DNA from: a virus
Virus record (IMG/VR): IMGVR_UViG_3300047508_000185
Location: 1-46,253 of that record
Length of the DNA: 46,253 bases
Reading direction: 5' to 3' (one strand)
In this document: in pieces, positions 14,688 to 21,118 of the stretch
Layout: each line of letters opens with the position of its first letter
Numbering within the stretch: position 1 is the stretch's first letter
Made by a program: the position numbers and the translations under genes
Notes under the pieces: generated by a model
Databases searched by the model: none
What the model saw: the letters and a program-made list of their open reading frames with translations, nothing else
Told to the model about the DNA's origin: nothing

Positions 14688-14910
14688 TGTCTGTGATTGG
14701 TTCGATCGGTTCGACTCTGGCCTTTTTGGCCGCCAGTTCGCGCGCCTGTTGCTGCAACTCCGCTCTGCGCTTTACCGGGTCATCCTCGGCGCCCGGAATC
14801 TTGCGAATCACCCCACCCCAGCGCGCCAGCTTCGCCAGGAAGCGTTCCTTCGCTTCCTGATACGCTTTGGTTTTTATGTGCGCTTCGAAAGAATGTTCTT
14901 CAGCCATCAT
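14671..14910 (-). CDS. Small helical protein with SSB-like C-terminal tip
   Basis: The protein has 79 residues. ATG overlaps the previous stop (ATGA) with GAGGAGTCA upstream. It is a charged helical protein without an OB fold, yet it ends in TDNDIPF, nearly identical to the bacterial SSB tip (DDDIPF) that docks RecG, RecQ, PriA, exonuclease I and the polymerase chi subunit. It may therefore recruit, or compete for, host replication and repair proteins. RusA in the same operon ends in a similar sequence. Function inferred only from the tip. Confidence 0.6.
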   Translation of the reverse strand: MMAEEHSFEAHIKTKAYQEAKERFLAKLARWGGVIRKIPGAEDDPVKRRAELQQQARELAAKKARVEPIEPITDNDIPF

Positions 14911-15194
14911 TGACTCCTCAGTGGCGGCCGCGCCAAGTAGGCATCCAGCGCCCGCGAATACTTCGGATCCGGTGCGTCTAAAATTGGACTCACAGGCTTG
15001 CGCCCAGAGAACTTGGCATCGTTCCTAATCCACGTGTTCAACGCCAGATTCCAGTTTACAAATTTGTTGCCCTTGCTCATGTGATGGTCCCGGAAAGCTT
15101 CTACCGCTTCCCTCAGATCCACTCCGTACCTCAAAGCATTGTCGCAGTTGTTTTGATTCGGCTGGAAGTCAGGAGGAAACGATGTGCCTTTCAC
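14907..15194 (-). CDS. DnaT C-terminal-like DNA-binding domain protein
   Basis: The protein has 95 residues, with a GTG start overlapping the DUF559 stop (GTGA). It begins FPPDFQPN, then GVDLREAVEAFRDHHMSKGNKFVNWNLALNTWIRNDAKF. This is the F-x2-(H/Y)-x2-K-G...W...W-x-R-N pattern of the C-terminal DNA-binding domain of DnaT and phage replication initiators. In most relatives it follows an N-terminal winged-helix domain, which is absent here. It may be a stand-alone domain or the remainder of a gene cut by the upstream RNA/DUF559 element. A palindrome lies within (14976-14989). Confidence 0.65.
   Translation of the reverse strand: MKGTSFPPDFQPNQNNCDNALRYGVDLREAVEAFRDHHMSKGNKFVNWNLALNTWIRNDAKFSGRKPVSPILDAPDPKYSRALDAYLARPPLRSQ
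14976..14989. promoter_or_regulatory. Dispersed palindrome, site 9
   Basis: GTCTAAAATTGGAC, inside the DnaT-like gene; the minus-strand frame reads S-P-I-L-D there. Confidence 0.7.
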
Positions 15195-15661
15195 AGGCGC
15201 TCCATGATCCTGCCCAAGACGCCGGCCCTATCCTTCAAAACCTCGTCATTCGTGAAGCACAATGTTCTAAAACGGTGCCGCTCTAAATGCTCATCCCGGC
15301 GTGCATCATACTCGCGCCTCGATTCGTGAATCTCTCCGTCAATTTCGATCACCATCTTGTGTCGAAACGAGCAAAAATCTGCAATGTAGCCATAGAGCAC
15401 AACCTGCGCCTGAAAAATAGGAGACAATTGATTCAACTTGGCCCAAAGATGCTTCTCAGCCGGAGTCATCCTCTGGCGCATTTGCTCCGCGAAGATTGCC
15501 TTCTCGGGACTCGATAGGTCCGCGCATCGCTGGATCGCACGATGAGTCTTTTTGACAGCACGGATGCACTTAAGGCATTTGATCGTTTTGCCTTTGGGAT
15601 ACTGCGACTTTCGCTTCGGTTTGAAACAAGAGATGCAATCGTAGAGTTCTTGAGTAGCCAT
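15191..15661 (-). CDS. DUF559 / very-short-patch-repair-like nuclease
   Basis: The protein has 156 residues. The N-terminal zinc ribbon (CISCFKPKRK...KCLKC) is followed by a basic linker and a DUF559 domain of the PD-(D/E)XK fold: MTPAEKHLWAKLN, then YIADFCSFRHKMVIEIDGEIHE, then RRDEHLERHRFRTLCFTNDEVL. The acidic residues of ADF and EIDGE are the probable metal ligands. The family is related to Vsr and to homing nucleases of the EDxHD type. The frame stays open for 162 codons upstream, but that part is better explained as structured RNA. The protein begins at the 3' end of that RNA. Confidence 0.85.
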   Translation of the reverse strand: MATQELYDCISCFKPKRKSQYPKGKTIKCLKCIRAVKKTHRAIQRCADLSSPEKAIFAEQMRQRMTPAEKHLWAKLNQLSPIFQAQVVLYGYIADFCSFRHKMVIEIDGEIHESRREYDARRDEHLERHRFRTLCFTNDEVLKDRAGVLGRIMERL

Positions 15662-16098
15662 GCCAATCCCCGAGTTCGTGGAAGTTCGCAGAGCACGGCC
15701 TTTACAACCGTGCGAATATGCCTGACCCGTCGTTAGGGTTAGCCTCTTCGGATGGCTCACCAGCTCCCGCTTACCACTCGCGAACGAGTGACGGCCCGGT
15801 AACGTCGCTGGATCGGTACGCCACACCCGTTGCCATTTCAGCCTCAGAGCAGACCTTGCGGATTGCCCTTGGTTTCGGTCGGCTTCACTCGACGCCGCTA
15901 CATCTTGGCGCTGTGTGCTTGGCGGGTGCTGCCCTGTGATTTCAGGACAATCGACCTTGGTCAACGTGCATCTGTCACCAGACGCAGATTTCCCGCGAGG
16001 ACTGGACCTTCCGAAATGGGGGAGAATGTCATCGCAGGACCTTAGCATTCGAGGGGTCCGGAAGGCCCTGCGAAGAGTAAACCGGAGCACCCTCGAAT
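15662..16098 (-). ncRNA. Candidate large structured RNA upstream of DUF559 gene
   Basis: There is no convincing gene in about 600 bp. On the minus strand there are several strong pairings: a 9-bp stem (16098-16090 with 16055-16047) enclosing a 5-bp TCCGG/CCGGA stem; a loop segment TCGCAGG complementary to CCTGCGA just 3' of the stem, a likely pseudoknot; TGTCCTG/CAGGGCA (15949-15943 with 15936-15930); GGTGAGCC/GGCTAACC (15761-15754 with 15744-15737); CACTCG-TTCG-CGAGTG near 15790-15775; and TTCGCA/TGCGAA near 15716-15690. The 3' end abuts the DUF559 start codon. It resembles mobile RNA-plus-ORF elements such as HEARO/omega RNA in layout, but identity is unproven. Confidence 0.5.
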
Positions 16099-16188
16099 TC
16101 TGTACAACATCTAACCGCGCCAGGGGTGGTTTGTCAAGTAGCAGCATTTTGGCCTAACCGGGACCGGACTGGGGCCGAAGGAAAACGT

Positions 16189-16252
16189 TATATTCCCGTT
16201 CACAAACTTTTGCAAGAAAAATCTTGCAACGCTTGTAGTGCCGTGTTATTCC
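16189..16252 (+). promoter_or_regulatory. Promoter and operator before the RHH gene
   Basis: The perfect inverted repeat TTGCAAGA-AAAA-TCTTGCAA (16210-16229) overlaps a candidate -35 (TTGCAA, 16224-16229) placed 17 bp from TATTCC (16247-16252). Another AT-rich -10-like TATATT lies at 16189-16194. The RHH gene starts at 16263 without a Shine-Dalgarno sequence, so the mRNA could be nearly leaderless. The repeat is a good candidate for the autoregulatory operator of that RHH protein. Confidence 0.5.
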
Positions 16253-16262
16253 TCGTGGTGCT

Positions 16263-16403
16263 ATGGAAGCCTCCGAAGTCGTAAAAGTCCGCATCCCCGT
16301 CAAAACCATGGAAGCCGTTCGCAAGAAAGCCGAGCAGGATGACCGGACTGCAGCCTACGTTATTCGCATGCTGCTTACACAGGGGTTGGGCAAAAAGCGA
16401 TGA
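16263..16403 (+). CDS. Ribbon-helix-helix DNA-binding protein
   Basis: The protein has 46 residues. VVKVRIPVKTMEAVRKKAEQDDRTAAYVIRMLLTQGL fits the Arc/CopG fold: a beta strand with alternating residues, helix 1, a turn, helix 2. Such proteins bind short palindromes as dimers and usually repress their own promoter. It is the first gene of the second plus-strand unit and is coupled to the next gene (ATGA). It is one candidate for the protein that reads the genome-wide 14-bp palindrome, but the inverted repeat at 16210-16229 is an equally good target. Confidence 0.7.
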   Translation: MEASEVVKVRIPVKTMEAVRKKAEQDDRTAAYVIRMLLTQGLGKKR

Positions 16404-16546
16404 CCGCTCAGGAACTCCGCTGGATCGAACGTGCGCACGACATCCTCGTCGACCGCCACAACGCGAGGCCCGACGAAGCCACGCTGCAGCAGATTGCTTT
16501 TCTGGAGGTTGTAATTCTGGAAGCTTGGGTGGAACTGGAAGTCTAA
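16400..16546 (+). CDS. Small hypothetical protein
   Basis: The protein has 48 residues, coupled to the RHH gene by ATGA. Two helices, acidic C-terminus (FLEVVILEAWVELEV). The stop codon TAA lies inside the palindrome at 16541-16554. No family. It might be the partner of the RHH protein, by position only. Confidence 0.55.
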   Translation: MTAQELRWIERAHDILVDRHNARPDEATLQQIAFLEVVILEAWVELEV

Positions 16547-16554
16547 TTTTGGAC
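16541..16554. promoter_or_regulatory. Dispersed palindrome, site 10
   Basis: GTCTAATTTTGGAC, overlapping a stop codon and ending 16 bp before the next ATG (16571). Confidence 0.75.
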
Positions 16555-16570
16555 GTGAACAAGGAGACGA

Positions 16571-16894
16571 ATGGCTAAGAAAAAAAGCAAGATTGCACGG
16601 CAGAAAGACTTGCCCGGAATGGAAGATCGGAAGATTGCTTCCATCGAAAACGCGGCGCAGGACTACGCGGAAATCCGCGACCAGCGCCAGGAACTTACAA
16701 CCCAGGAAGTGGATCTCAAAACCAAACTCCTGAAACTCATGCACTCCAATGGGAAGACGGAGTACAAACGCAATGGCATCTCGATTCAGATCGTTCCTGA
16801 GGGCGAGAAGGTGAAAGTCAGAATCAAGGCGGAACCCTCCCCGGACGACGCAATTGTCGTGGAAGATGAAGAAGTTGAGGAAGAAGCCTCGTAG
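16571..16894 (+). CDS. Coiled-coil early protein
   Basis: The protein has 107 residues, with AAGGAGACGA before the ATG. It has a basic N-terminus (AKKKSKIARQ), a heptad-like helix (about 22-57), a short beta hairpin (KTEYKRNGISIQIVPEGEKVKVRIK) and a strongly acidic tail. It is positioned just before the Sak4 ATPase, where phages often carry recombination accessory or Gam-like proteins; that is inference from context. Confidence 0.65.
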   Translation: MAKKKSKIARQKDLPGMEDRKIASIENAAQDYAEIRDQRQELTTQEVDLKTKLLKLMHSNGKTEYKRNGISIQIVPEGEKVKVRIKAEPSPDDAIVVEDEEVEEEAS

Positions 16895-16911
16895 TTCCTC
16901 CCCCAGAGGAA

Positions 16912-16950
16912 GGGGCCATCTTAAGTTTTTGGGAAGGGGAAGATGGCCCC
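16912..16950 (+). repeat. 11-bp inverted repeat (hairpin) before Sak4 gene
   Basis: GGGGCCATCTT (16912-16922) pairs perfectly with AAGATGGCCCC (16940-16950) across a 17-nt loop. There is no T-run after it. It could be an attenuator, an mRNA-stabilising hairpin or a protein-binding site between the coiled-coil gene and the recombinase gene. Confidence 0.55.
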
Positions 16951-16988
16951 GACTGCCGATAAAATCTTAAATCAAAGGAAAATCAGCT

Positions 16989-17897
16989 ATGGCCCTGAAA
17001 ATTGTGAAAGCCGCTGAACCAATGCTGGTCGAACGAATCAACGTTTGCCTCTACAGCAGCCCAGGCTGCGGGAAAACAACCATGGGGTTCACTGCCAACA
17101 AGCCCTTGCTCCTCGACGCGGACGAGGGCTCCTACCGCGCTGGCAACCGGAAAGACACTGTCGTTGTCAAGCAGTGGTCTGACATGGCCTCAATCTCGAA
17201 GGAAGACCTTGAGCCCTACTCGACTATCGTGGTCGACACTGCCGGCCGCGCGCTGGACAAGCTGACCGCTTCGATCATCGAAGGCAATCCCAAGATGGGC
17301 AGGGGCGGAGCTCTTACACTCCAGGGCTATGGCGAACTGAAGTCCAAATTTGGATCTTGGCTCAAGATGCTCAACACTCTCGGGAAAGACGTTGTCTTGC
17401 TCTGTCACATGGACGAACAGCGCAAAGGGGATGATGTGATTGAACGTCTGGACGTTCAGGGCGGATCGAAGGGCGAGATTTACAAATCCGTCGACGCCAT
17501 GGGGAAGCTTTACATCGAAGGCAAGAAACGCATGCTTGACTTCTCGCCGCGGGAAAATGCCTACGGCAAGAACCCAGCCCAGTTCGAGATTCTGGAGGTT
17601 CCCAGCCCGCTCCCCACCGACTTCCTCGCAGGACTGATCACCCAGATCAAAACGAAACTCAACCACTTGGCCGAAGTTCACAAGGACGAAACTTTCGCTC
17701 AGGACACTTGGGCTGAGATTGTCGCTGGCCTTACCACCCCGGCAGACTTCAACGCTCTGGTTGGAGAGGCTAAGAAGGCAGGCGCCGCAGTCTCAGCCGT
17801 CCTGCACAAAGCAGCTCTCAAGCGTGGCTTGACCTACAACAAGAGCATTTTGGCCTACGAGGTCAAGGAGGCAGCCCTTGTTGGAAGCAAGAGTTAG
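16989..17897 (+). CDS. Sak4-type RecA-like ATPase
   Basis: The protein has 302 residues. It is a phage single-strand annealing/recombination ATPase of the AAA_24/Sak4 kind. Walker A is SSPGCGKTT (23-31), Walker B STIVVDTAG (78-86), with a VVLLCHMDEQ segment further on. This matches the RecA-like core without the DNA-binding extensions of RecA. Residues 220-302 form a helical C-terminal domain. It is followed by a RecB-like nuclease gene overlapping its 3' end, the usual annealase/exonuclease pairing. A palindrome lies at 17342-17355 within the gene. Start ATG 16989, with AAAGGAAAA about 10 bp upstream. Confidence 0.85.
   Translation: MALKIVKAAEPMLVERINVCLYSSPGCGKTTMGFTANKPLLLDADEGSYRAGNRKDTVVVKQWSDMASISKEDLEPYSTIVVDTAGRALDKLTASIIEGNPKMGRGGALTLQGYGELKSKFGSWLKMLNTLGKDVVLLCHMDEQRKGDDVIERLDVQGGSKGEIYKSVDAMGKLYIEGKKRMLDFSPRENAYGKNPAQFEILEVPSPLPTDFLAGLITQIKTKLNHLAEVHKDETFAQDTWAEIVAGLTTPADFNALVGEAKKAGAAVSAVLHKAALKRGLTYNKSILAYEVKEAALVGSKS
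17342..17355. promoter_or_regulatory. Dispersed palindrome, site 11
   Basis: GTCCAAATTTGGAT, inside the Sak4 gene, encoding S-K-F-G. Confidence 0.7.
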
Positions 17898-18447
17898 CTG
17901 GCTCGAGGAATACCGCCGCTGGAAGCTCATGGAGGACGTCGAGCCAAACTGGCTGGTCACTCGGCTGACCACGGACGAGACGACCGAGAAAATGCTGGCA
18001 GGGACCGCCTTCCACAAAGCCTTCGAGACCGCCGACACCCAGGAGCACCATGTCCTCCAAGCCAACGGCTACCGCTTCGACATCCTCTGTGAGGCTGAAA
18101 TCTGTCTCCCTCAGCTTCAGGAGGTCACTTTGACCAAACCCTATGGCGAACTGCTCGTCAGAGGCACCCTGGATGGCCTTGGCGGGGCTGTGGTGACGGA
18201 GTTGAAGACGACTGGGCAGTTTGACCCGGATCGGTACATGGAGAGCCTCCAGTGGCGTTTTTACCTTGATTTGTCCGAGGCCGACCGGTTCGACTACCAC
18301 GTCTTTGTCACGAACGAATGTGGCGAGAAGCACTACGAGGTCTACCAGTACCACCAGCTCACTCAGTTTCGGTATCCCAAGCTTCATTCTGACTGCCAGG
18401 ATGCAGCGGATGAGTACAGGCTATTTGCGGAGCGGTTTTTGGCTTAG
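17878..18447 (+). CDS. PD-(D/E)XK nuclease, RecB/Cas4-like, partner of Sak4
   Basis: The protein has 189 residues with a TTG start preceded by AAGGAGGCAGCCC, inside the end of the Sak4 gene. The motif series is AGTAFH (41-46), RGTLDG (Asp 99), TELK (Glu 108, Lys 110) and ESLQWRFYL (Gln 125), the canonical PDDEXK_1 arrangement. It probably resects double-stranded ends to give the single strands used by the annealing ATPase. The overlap ensures coupled production. Confidence 0.85.
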   Translation: MLEARVSWLEEYRRWKLMEDVEPNWLVTRLTTDETTEKMLAGTAFHKAFETADTQEHHVLQANGYRFDILCEAEICLPQLQEVTLTKPYGELLVRGTLDGLGGAVVTELKTTGQFDPDRYMESLQWRFYLDLSEADRFDYHVFVTNECGEKHYEVYQYHQLTQFRYPKLHSDCQDAADEYRLFAERFLA

Positions 18448-18475
18448 GGGTTCGGGGCATGGAAGGGAGAGCAAA

Positions 18476-18706
18476 ATGCAGGAATTGAAGCAAGCTCTAG
18501 AAACGTTTGCGAAGGCTCGGAGAATTGACGGGACTGGCGAGGACGTAGAGTTGCCAGATTTCGCGGATGTAGCCTCAGCTTGGGCTACGATGTGCCTTCA
18601 CGATTTGCGCGGCGATCTTCTCAGCCTTGGGTTGGATATATCTAAAGCTCTTAGCGAATTCGACCGAGGGTTAAAACATCCAGAAACACTGAAAGATTTT
18701 GGCTGA
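18476..18706 (+). CDS. Hypothetical helical protein
   Basis: The protein has 76 residues, with GGAAGGGAGAGCAAA before the ATG. It is all-helical and acidic. No domain recognised. The upstream 14 bases ATGGAAGGGAGAGC are repeated at 18710-18723 in the next gap, suggesting duplication of initiation regions in this cassette zone. Confidence 0.55.
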   Translation: MQELKQALETFAKARRIDGTGEDVELPDFADVASAWATMCLHDLRGDLLSLGLDISKALSEFDRGLKHPETLKDFG

Positions 18707-18789
18707 GCGATGGAAGGGAGAGCCCTCCCGTCAGTAACGGTGCCCCGAGCAGTTCTTTGTGGCTAGGGAATAGAGAGGGGAAAACATGG

Positions 18790-19284
18790 ATGGACAAAAA
18801 TACTAAATGCAGCATAAGCGAATTGCTTTCCTGCATCAAGCACATGAAAACAGCGTTAGATGCCTTGAATCATGCCGAAGCAAACGCAGATGACCATGAG
18901 AAGTTTAGCAAGCATGTCGGATTCTACCGCTCAATTGGGGCTATAGAGGCACAGGCCAAGATAGTACAGATTGACCTCGACATTTACGAAAAGGATTTTG
19001 ATGAACGGGAAAAACTTCCAGATGGCGTGCGATGCGGTCAATGCAGCAACTATGTGTGTAACGACACCGTATACCCGACTATGGTCACGTTCGCAGATGG
19101 GAGAATCGTAACGGTTCGTCAAGAGATGGAAGAAGGCCGATATTACCTTAACGTCAGCCCTAAATCTGAGTATCCCAAGCCTTGCGGAATCTGTGATGGC
19201 GTGATCCAAAGTGCCGATGATTTGGAGTGGCACGGTTATGGTAACTGTCGCGAGATCCCCGAGCCGATTATGAAGCAGTTCTGA
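18790..19284 (+). CDS. Zinc-binding hypothetical protein
   Basis: The protein has 164 residues from ATG 18790, with AGAGGGG about 10 bp upstream. An N-terminal helical half (ALDALNHAEANADDHEKFSKHVGFYRSIG) is followed by a C-terminal half with CGQCSNYVC and CGICDGVI, a probable zinc site, and a beta-rich stretch. No family recognised. Confidence 0.65.
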   Translation: MDKNTKCSISELLSCIKHMKTALDALNHAEANADDHEKFSKHVGFYRSIGAIEAQAKIVQIDLDIYEKDFDEREKLPDGVRCGQCSNYVCNDTVYPTMVTFADGRIVTVRQEMEEGRYYLNVSPKSEYPKPCGICDGVIQSADDLEWHGYGNCREIPEPIMKQF

Positions 19285-19299
19285 GATTGGACGGGGGAA
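19285..19299. repeat. 15-bp repeat over ribosome binding region, copy 1
   Basis: GATTGGACGGGGGAA, identical to 19540-19554. Both copies straddle the stop of one gene and the ribosome binding site of the next, and both include ATTGGAC, half of the dispersed palindrome. Confidence 0.6.
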
Positions 19300-19307
19300 G
19301 AAGAGGC

Positions 19308-19541
19308 ATGCCGTTTACGAAGCAATACGCGAAAGTTTTGGCGGGAATGTTAACGGTCGATCAGCATCGGGCGATGATCTACTTGGCGGGGAAAAATCCC
19401 AAGTCTAGCCAAGAGATTACGCAGGAACTGATCGACGAATTGGTTGCGCTGGAACTGGTTAAACCAGTCGTTAAGACTGACGCCAAGCACGCGCTATTAC
19501 TGCTGACGGACCGCGGAAAGAAAGTTGCGGAGTTTGTTTGA
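19308..19541 (+). CDS. Winged-helix-like small protein
   Basis: The protein has 77 residues. QEITQELIDELVALELVKPV, then a short hairpin, then LLLLTDRGKKVAEFV has the layout of the recognition helix and wing of small winged-helix proteins. This is a weak structural guess. Preceded by a GGGGGAAGAAGAGG initiation region. Confidence 0.5.
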   Translation: MPFTKQYAKVLAGMLTVDQHRAMIYLAGKNPKSSQEITQELIDELVALELVKPVVKTDAKHALLLLTDRGKKVAEFV

Positions 19542-19554
19542 TTGGACGGGGGAA
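19540..19554. repeat. 15-bp repeat over ribosome binding region, copy 2
   Basis: GATTGGACGGGGGAA, ending directly at the ATG at 19556. See 19285-19299. Confidence 0.6.
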
Positions 19555-19555
19555 T

Positions 19556-20035
19556 ATGGTCGAATGGGGACAAGTCGAATTGACGCATGGTTTCGTGGCA
19601 TCGTTTTCCCTTGCTGACATGGAAATAATCATGCAACGCCAATGGCGCATCAAGCGCTCCCGTAGGCACGGGCTGACTTATGCTGTGGGCACCGTCAAGA
19701 AGAAACAAGTCGCCATGCACAGGTTGATTTTGCCAGGAGACCACCATGTTGACCATAGGGATGGCAACGGGCTCAATAACCGCCGCGAGAACCTGAGGGC
19801 GTGCACGCATGCGATGAATATGGCTAATCGCGGTATTTCCAAAGGAAACACTACCGGATTTAAGGGGGTAGTTAGATGTGGAAAGCGTTTCGGGGCGCAG
19901 ATTAAGAAGAATCGAGCACATACTTGGCTAGGAGTCTTTTCTGATCCGGCAGAAGCAGCCAGGGCCTACGACAGGGCCGCGCTTGAACTGTTTGGAGACT
20001 TCGCCAGACTAAATTTTGAACGCAAGAGCAATTAA
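19556..20035 (+). CDS. HNH endonuclease with AP2 DNA-binding domain
   Basis: The protein has 159 residues from ATG 19556. The HNH_3 core (VAMHRLILPGDHHVDHRDGNGLNNRRENLRACTHAMNMANRG) is followed by an AP2 domain (TTGFKGVVRCGKRFGAQIKKNRAHTWLGVFSDPAEAARAYDRAALELFGDFARLNF). This is the standard architecture of phage homing endonucleases: AP2 for recognition and HNH for cutting. The final residues are read from a complete AP2 domain, so the gene looks intact. Confidence 0.93.
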   Translation: MVEWGQVELTHGFVASFSLADMEIIMQRQWRIKRSRRHGLTYAVGTVKKKQVAMHRLILPGDHHVDHRDGNGLNNRRENLRACTHAMNMANRGISKGNTTGFKGVVRCGKRFGAQIKKNRAHTWLGVFSDPAEAARAYDRAALELFGDFARLNFERKSN

Positions 20036-20204
20036 GCGGCATAGCTGAGTCTAGAGGGGTGGGGGAAAAATGGCGACGGTCTGTCAAGCAAAATAGTTTC
20101 GTATTGATAACAAATGAGATGTTGCACCGAGACCGCATAAACATTGGGTAAAAGTGATCTTCCTGTTTTGGGTCTAGTAAAATAGAGACAGGAGGCAATA
20201 CTTT

Positions 20205-20402
20205 ATGACACTCACGCAAGTTAAGAAAATGAAGGTTGGAGATGTGGCGAAGTGGCCAGAGGGGGCAAATGGATGCGCTGCTGCTAAGGGTGTGGTTCTT
20301 AGTGATCCGTCGAATGATGCGCTGTTTGTGATGTGGGAGGACGGGCAAAGAACCTACCTGCATGATAAGAACGCCGTCCAGTACATCGAGCGTGCCGCGT
20401 GA
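20205..20402 (+). CDS. Hypothetical SH3-like small protein
   Basis: The protein has 65 residues, with AGGAGG 12 bp before the ATG. It is mostly beta (KVGDVAKWPEG, GVVLSDPSNDALFVMWEDGQRTYLHDKNAVQYIE), like a small beta-barrel adaptor. The 169-bp upstream gap is AT-richer and may contain a promoter, but no clear boxes were seen. Coupled to the next gene by GTGA. Confidence 0.55.
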   Translation: MTLTQVKKMKVGDVAKWPEGANGCAAAKGVVLSDPSNDALFVMWEDGQRTYLHDKNAVQYIERAA

Positions 20403-20617
20403 CGGAATGGGATCAACTTTTGGTAGAGCTGGAGAAGACTGCTACGGGGGCGCACGCACACTGCGCCTCCAAAGCGGCGTATCACCTGAAGGGGTTCATC
20501 AACAAGAAGACTGGATTCGAAGATGGCTCTTTCGATAGGTTCGTGGCGCTCGTACAGGGCGCGGTCTTTCGCGGAGAGTGGAAAGCGCTGGACGACCGAA
20601 TGGCTAGATGGTTCTGA
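20399..20617 (+). CDS. Hypothetical protein
   Basis: The protein has 72 residues, with a GTG start overlapping the previous stop. It is helical. No recognised domain. Confidence 0.55.
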   Translation: MTEWDQLLVELEKTATGAHAHCASKAAYHLKGFINKKTGFEDGSFDRFVALVQGAVFRGEWKALDDRMARWF

Positions 20618-20644
20618 GTCTGGCGGGGAGGAGAGTAAGCAGCC

Positions 20645-20935
20645 ATGAGCGAAACACTGAAAAAGGCGCAGGTTTGGGCAACTAGTCGCAGCGAGAAAGG
20701 TGATCCCGGTCACTACTCGGAATATTGGGATAGCATTCGCGCCGCTCAGTTTGCAGATTCTCTCTCCGCCGAGCTGTGCACCGAGAACCAGAGGCTCAGG
20801 GAAGCGCTGGAGGGGTTGCTAGATGTTATTGGGCCGCTTGGAATATGCACCAATCACGTAGAGGCCAGTGAAGCAGCGTGCAGGGCTGCGCTTATCAAAG
20901 CCCGTGCCGTGCTGGCTCAGGAGAAAGCAAAGTGA
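20645..20935 (+). CDS. Accessory protein with common phage C-terminal helix
   Basis: The protein has 96 residues, with GGGAGGAGAG 11 bp before the ATG. A mid-length helix (ENQRLREALEGLLDVI) and a closing helix (EAACRAALIKARAVLAQEKAK) form a layout typical of small accessory proteins in many phages. The last 36 bases are repeated at 21598-21633. Function unknown. Confidence 0.6.
   Translation: MSETLKKAQVWATSRSEKGDPGHYSEYWDSIRAAQFADSLSAELCTENQRLREALEGLLDVIGPLGICTNHVEASEAACRAALIKARAVLAQEKAK
20900..20935 (+). repeat. 36-bp direct repeat, copy 1
   Basis: This copy encodes the C-terminal ARAVLAQEKAK and stop of the 20645 gene; it is identical to 21598-21633. In both copies the TGA overlaps a GTG start of the following gene. 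Confidence 0.85.
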
Positions 20936-21114
20936 AAACCTACATCACACGCTGGCATTGTCCTGGCTGTGATCGTCAGATCGAACTGCACGCACGACCG
21001 GATATGAAGGCATTCGATGAAACTGTTGGACCGCTTTGTTCTGAGTGCGCTACGAAACTAAGAAGGGACACGTCCTCATCCTGGCTTCCGGATGTGATCG
21101 TGAGATTCGAGTAA
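20932..21114 (+). CDS. Small zinc-ribbon protein
   Basis: The protein has 60 residues, GTG start coupled to the previous stop. WHCPGCD and LCSECATKL form a four-Cys zinc ribbon. No further domain. Confidence 0.55.
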   Translation: MKTYITRWHCPGCDRQIELHARPDMKAFDETVGPLCSECATKLRRDTSSSWLPDVIVRFE

Positions 21115-21118
21115 CCCC

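Noticed and set aside
15670-15725. Possible tRNA (hairpin with a CCTTTACAA loop)
   Set aside because: The stem-loop resembles an anticodon arm, but the loop is wrong by one or two bases, and there is no T-arm or matching acceptor stem.
15662-16147. Upstream extension of the DUF559 frame to 318 residues
   Set aside because: The added 162 residues look like translated structured RNA (Ser/Arg/Thr-rich, no domain), and the real protein starts at the zinc ribbon at 15661.
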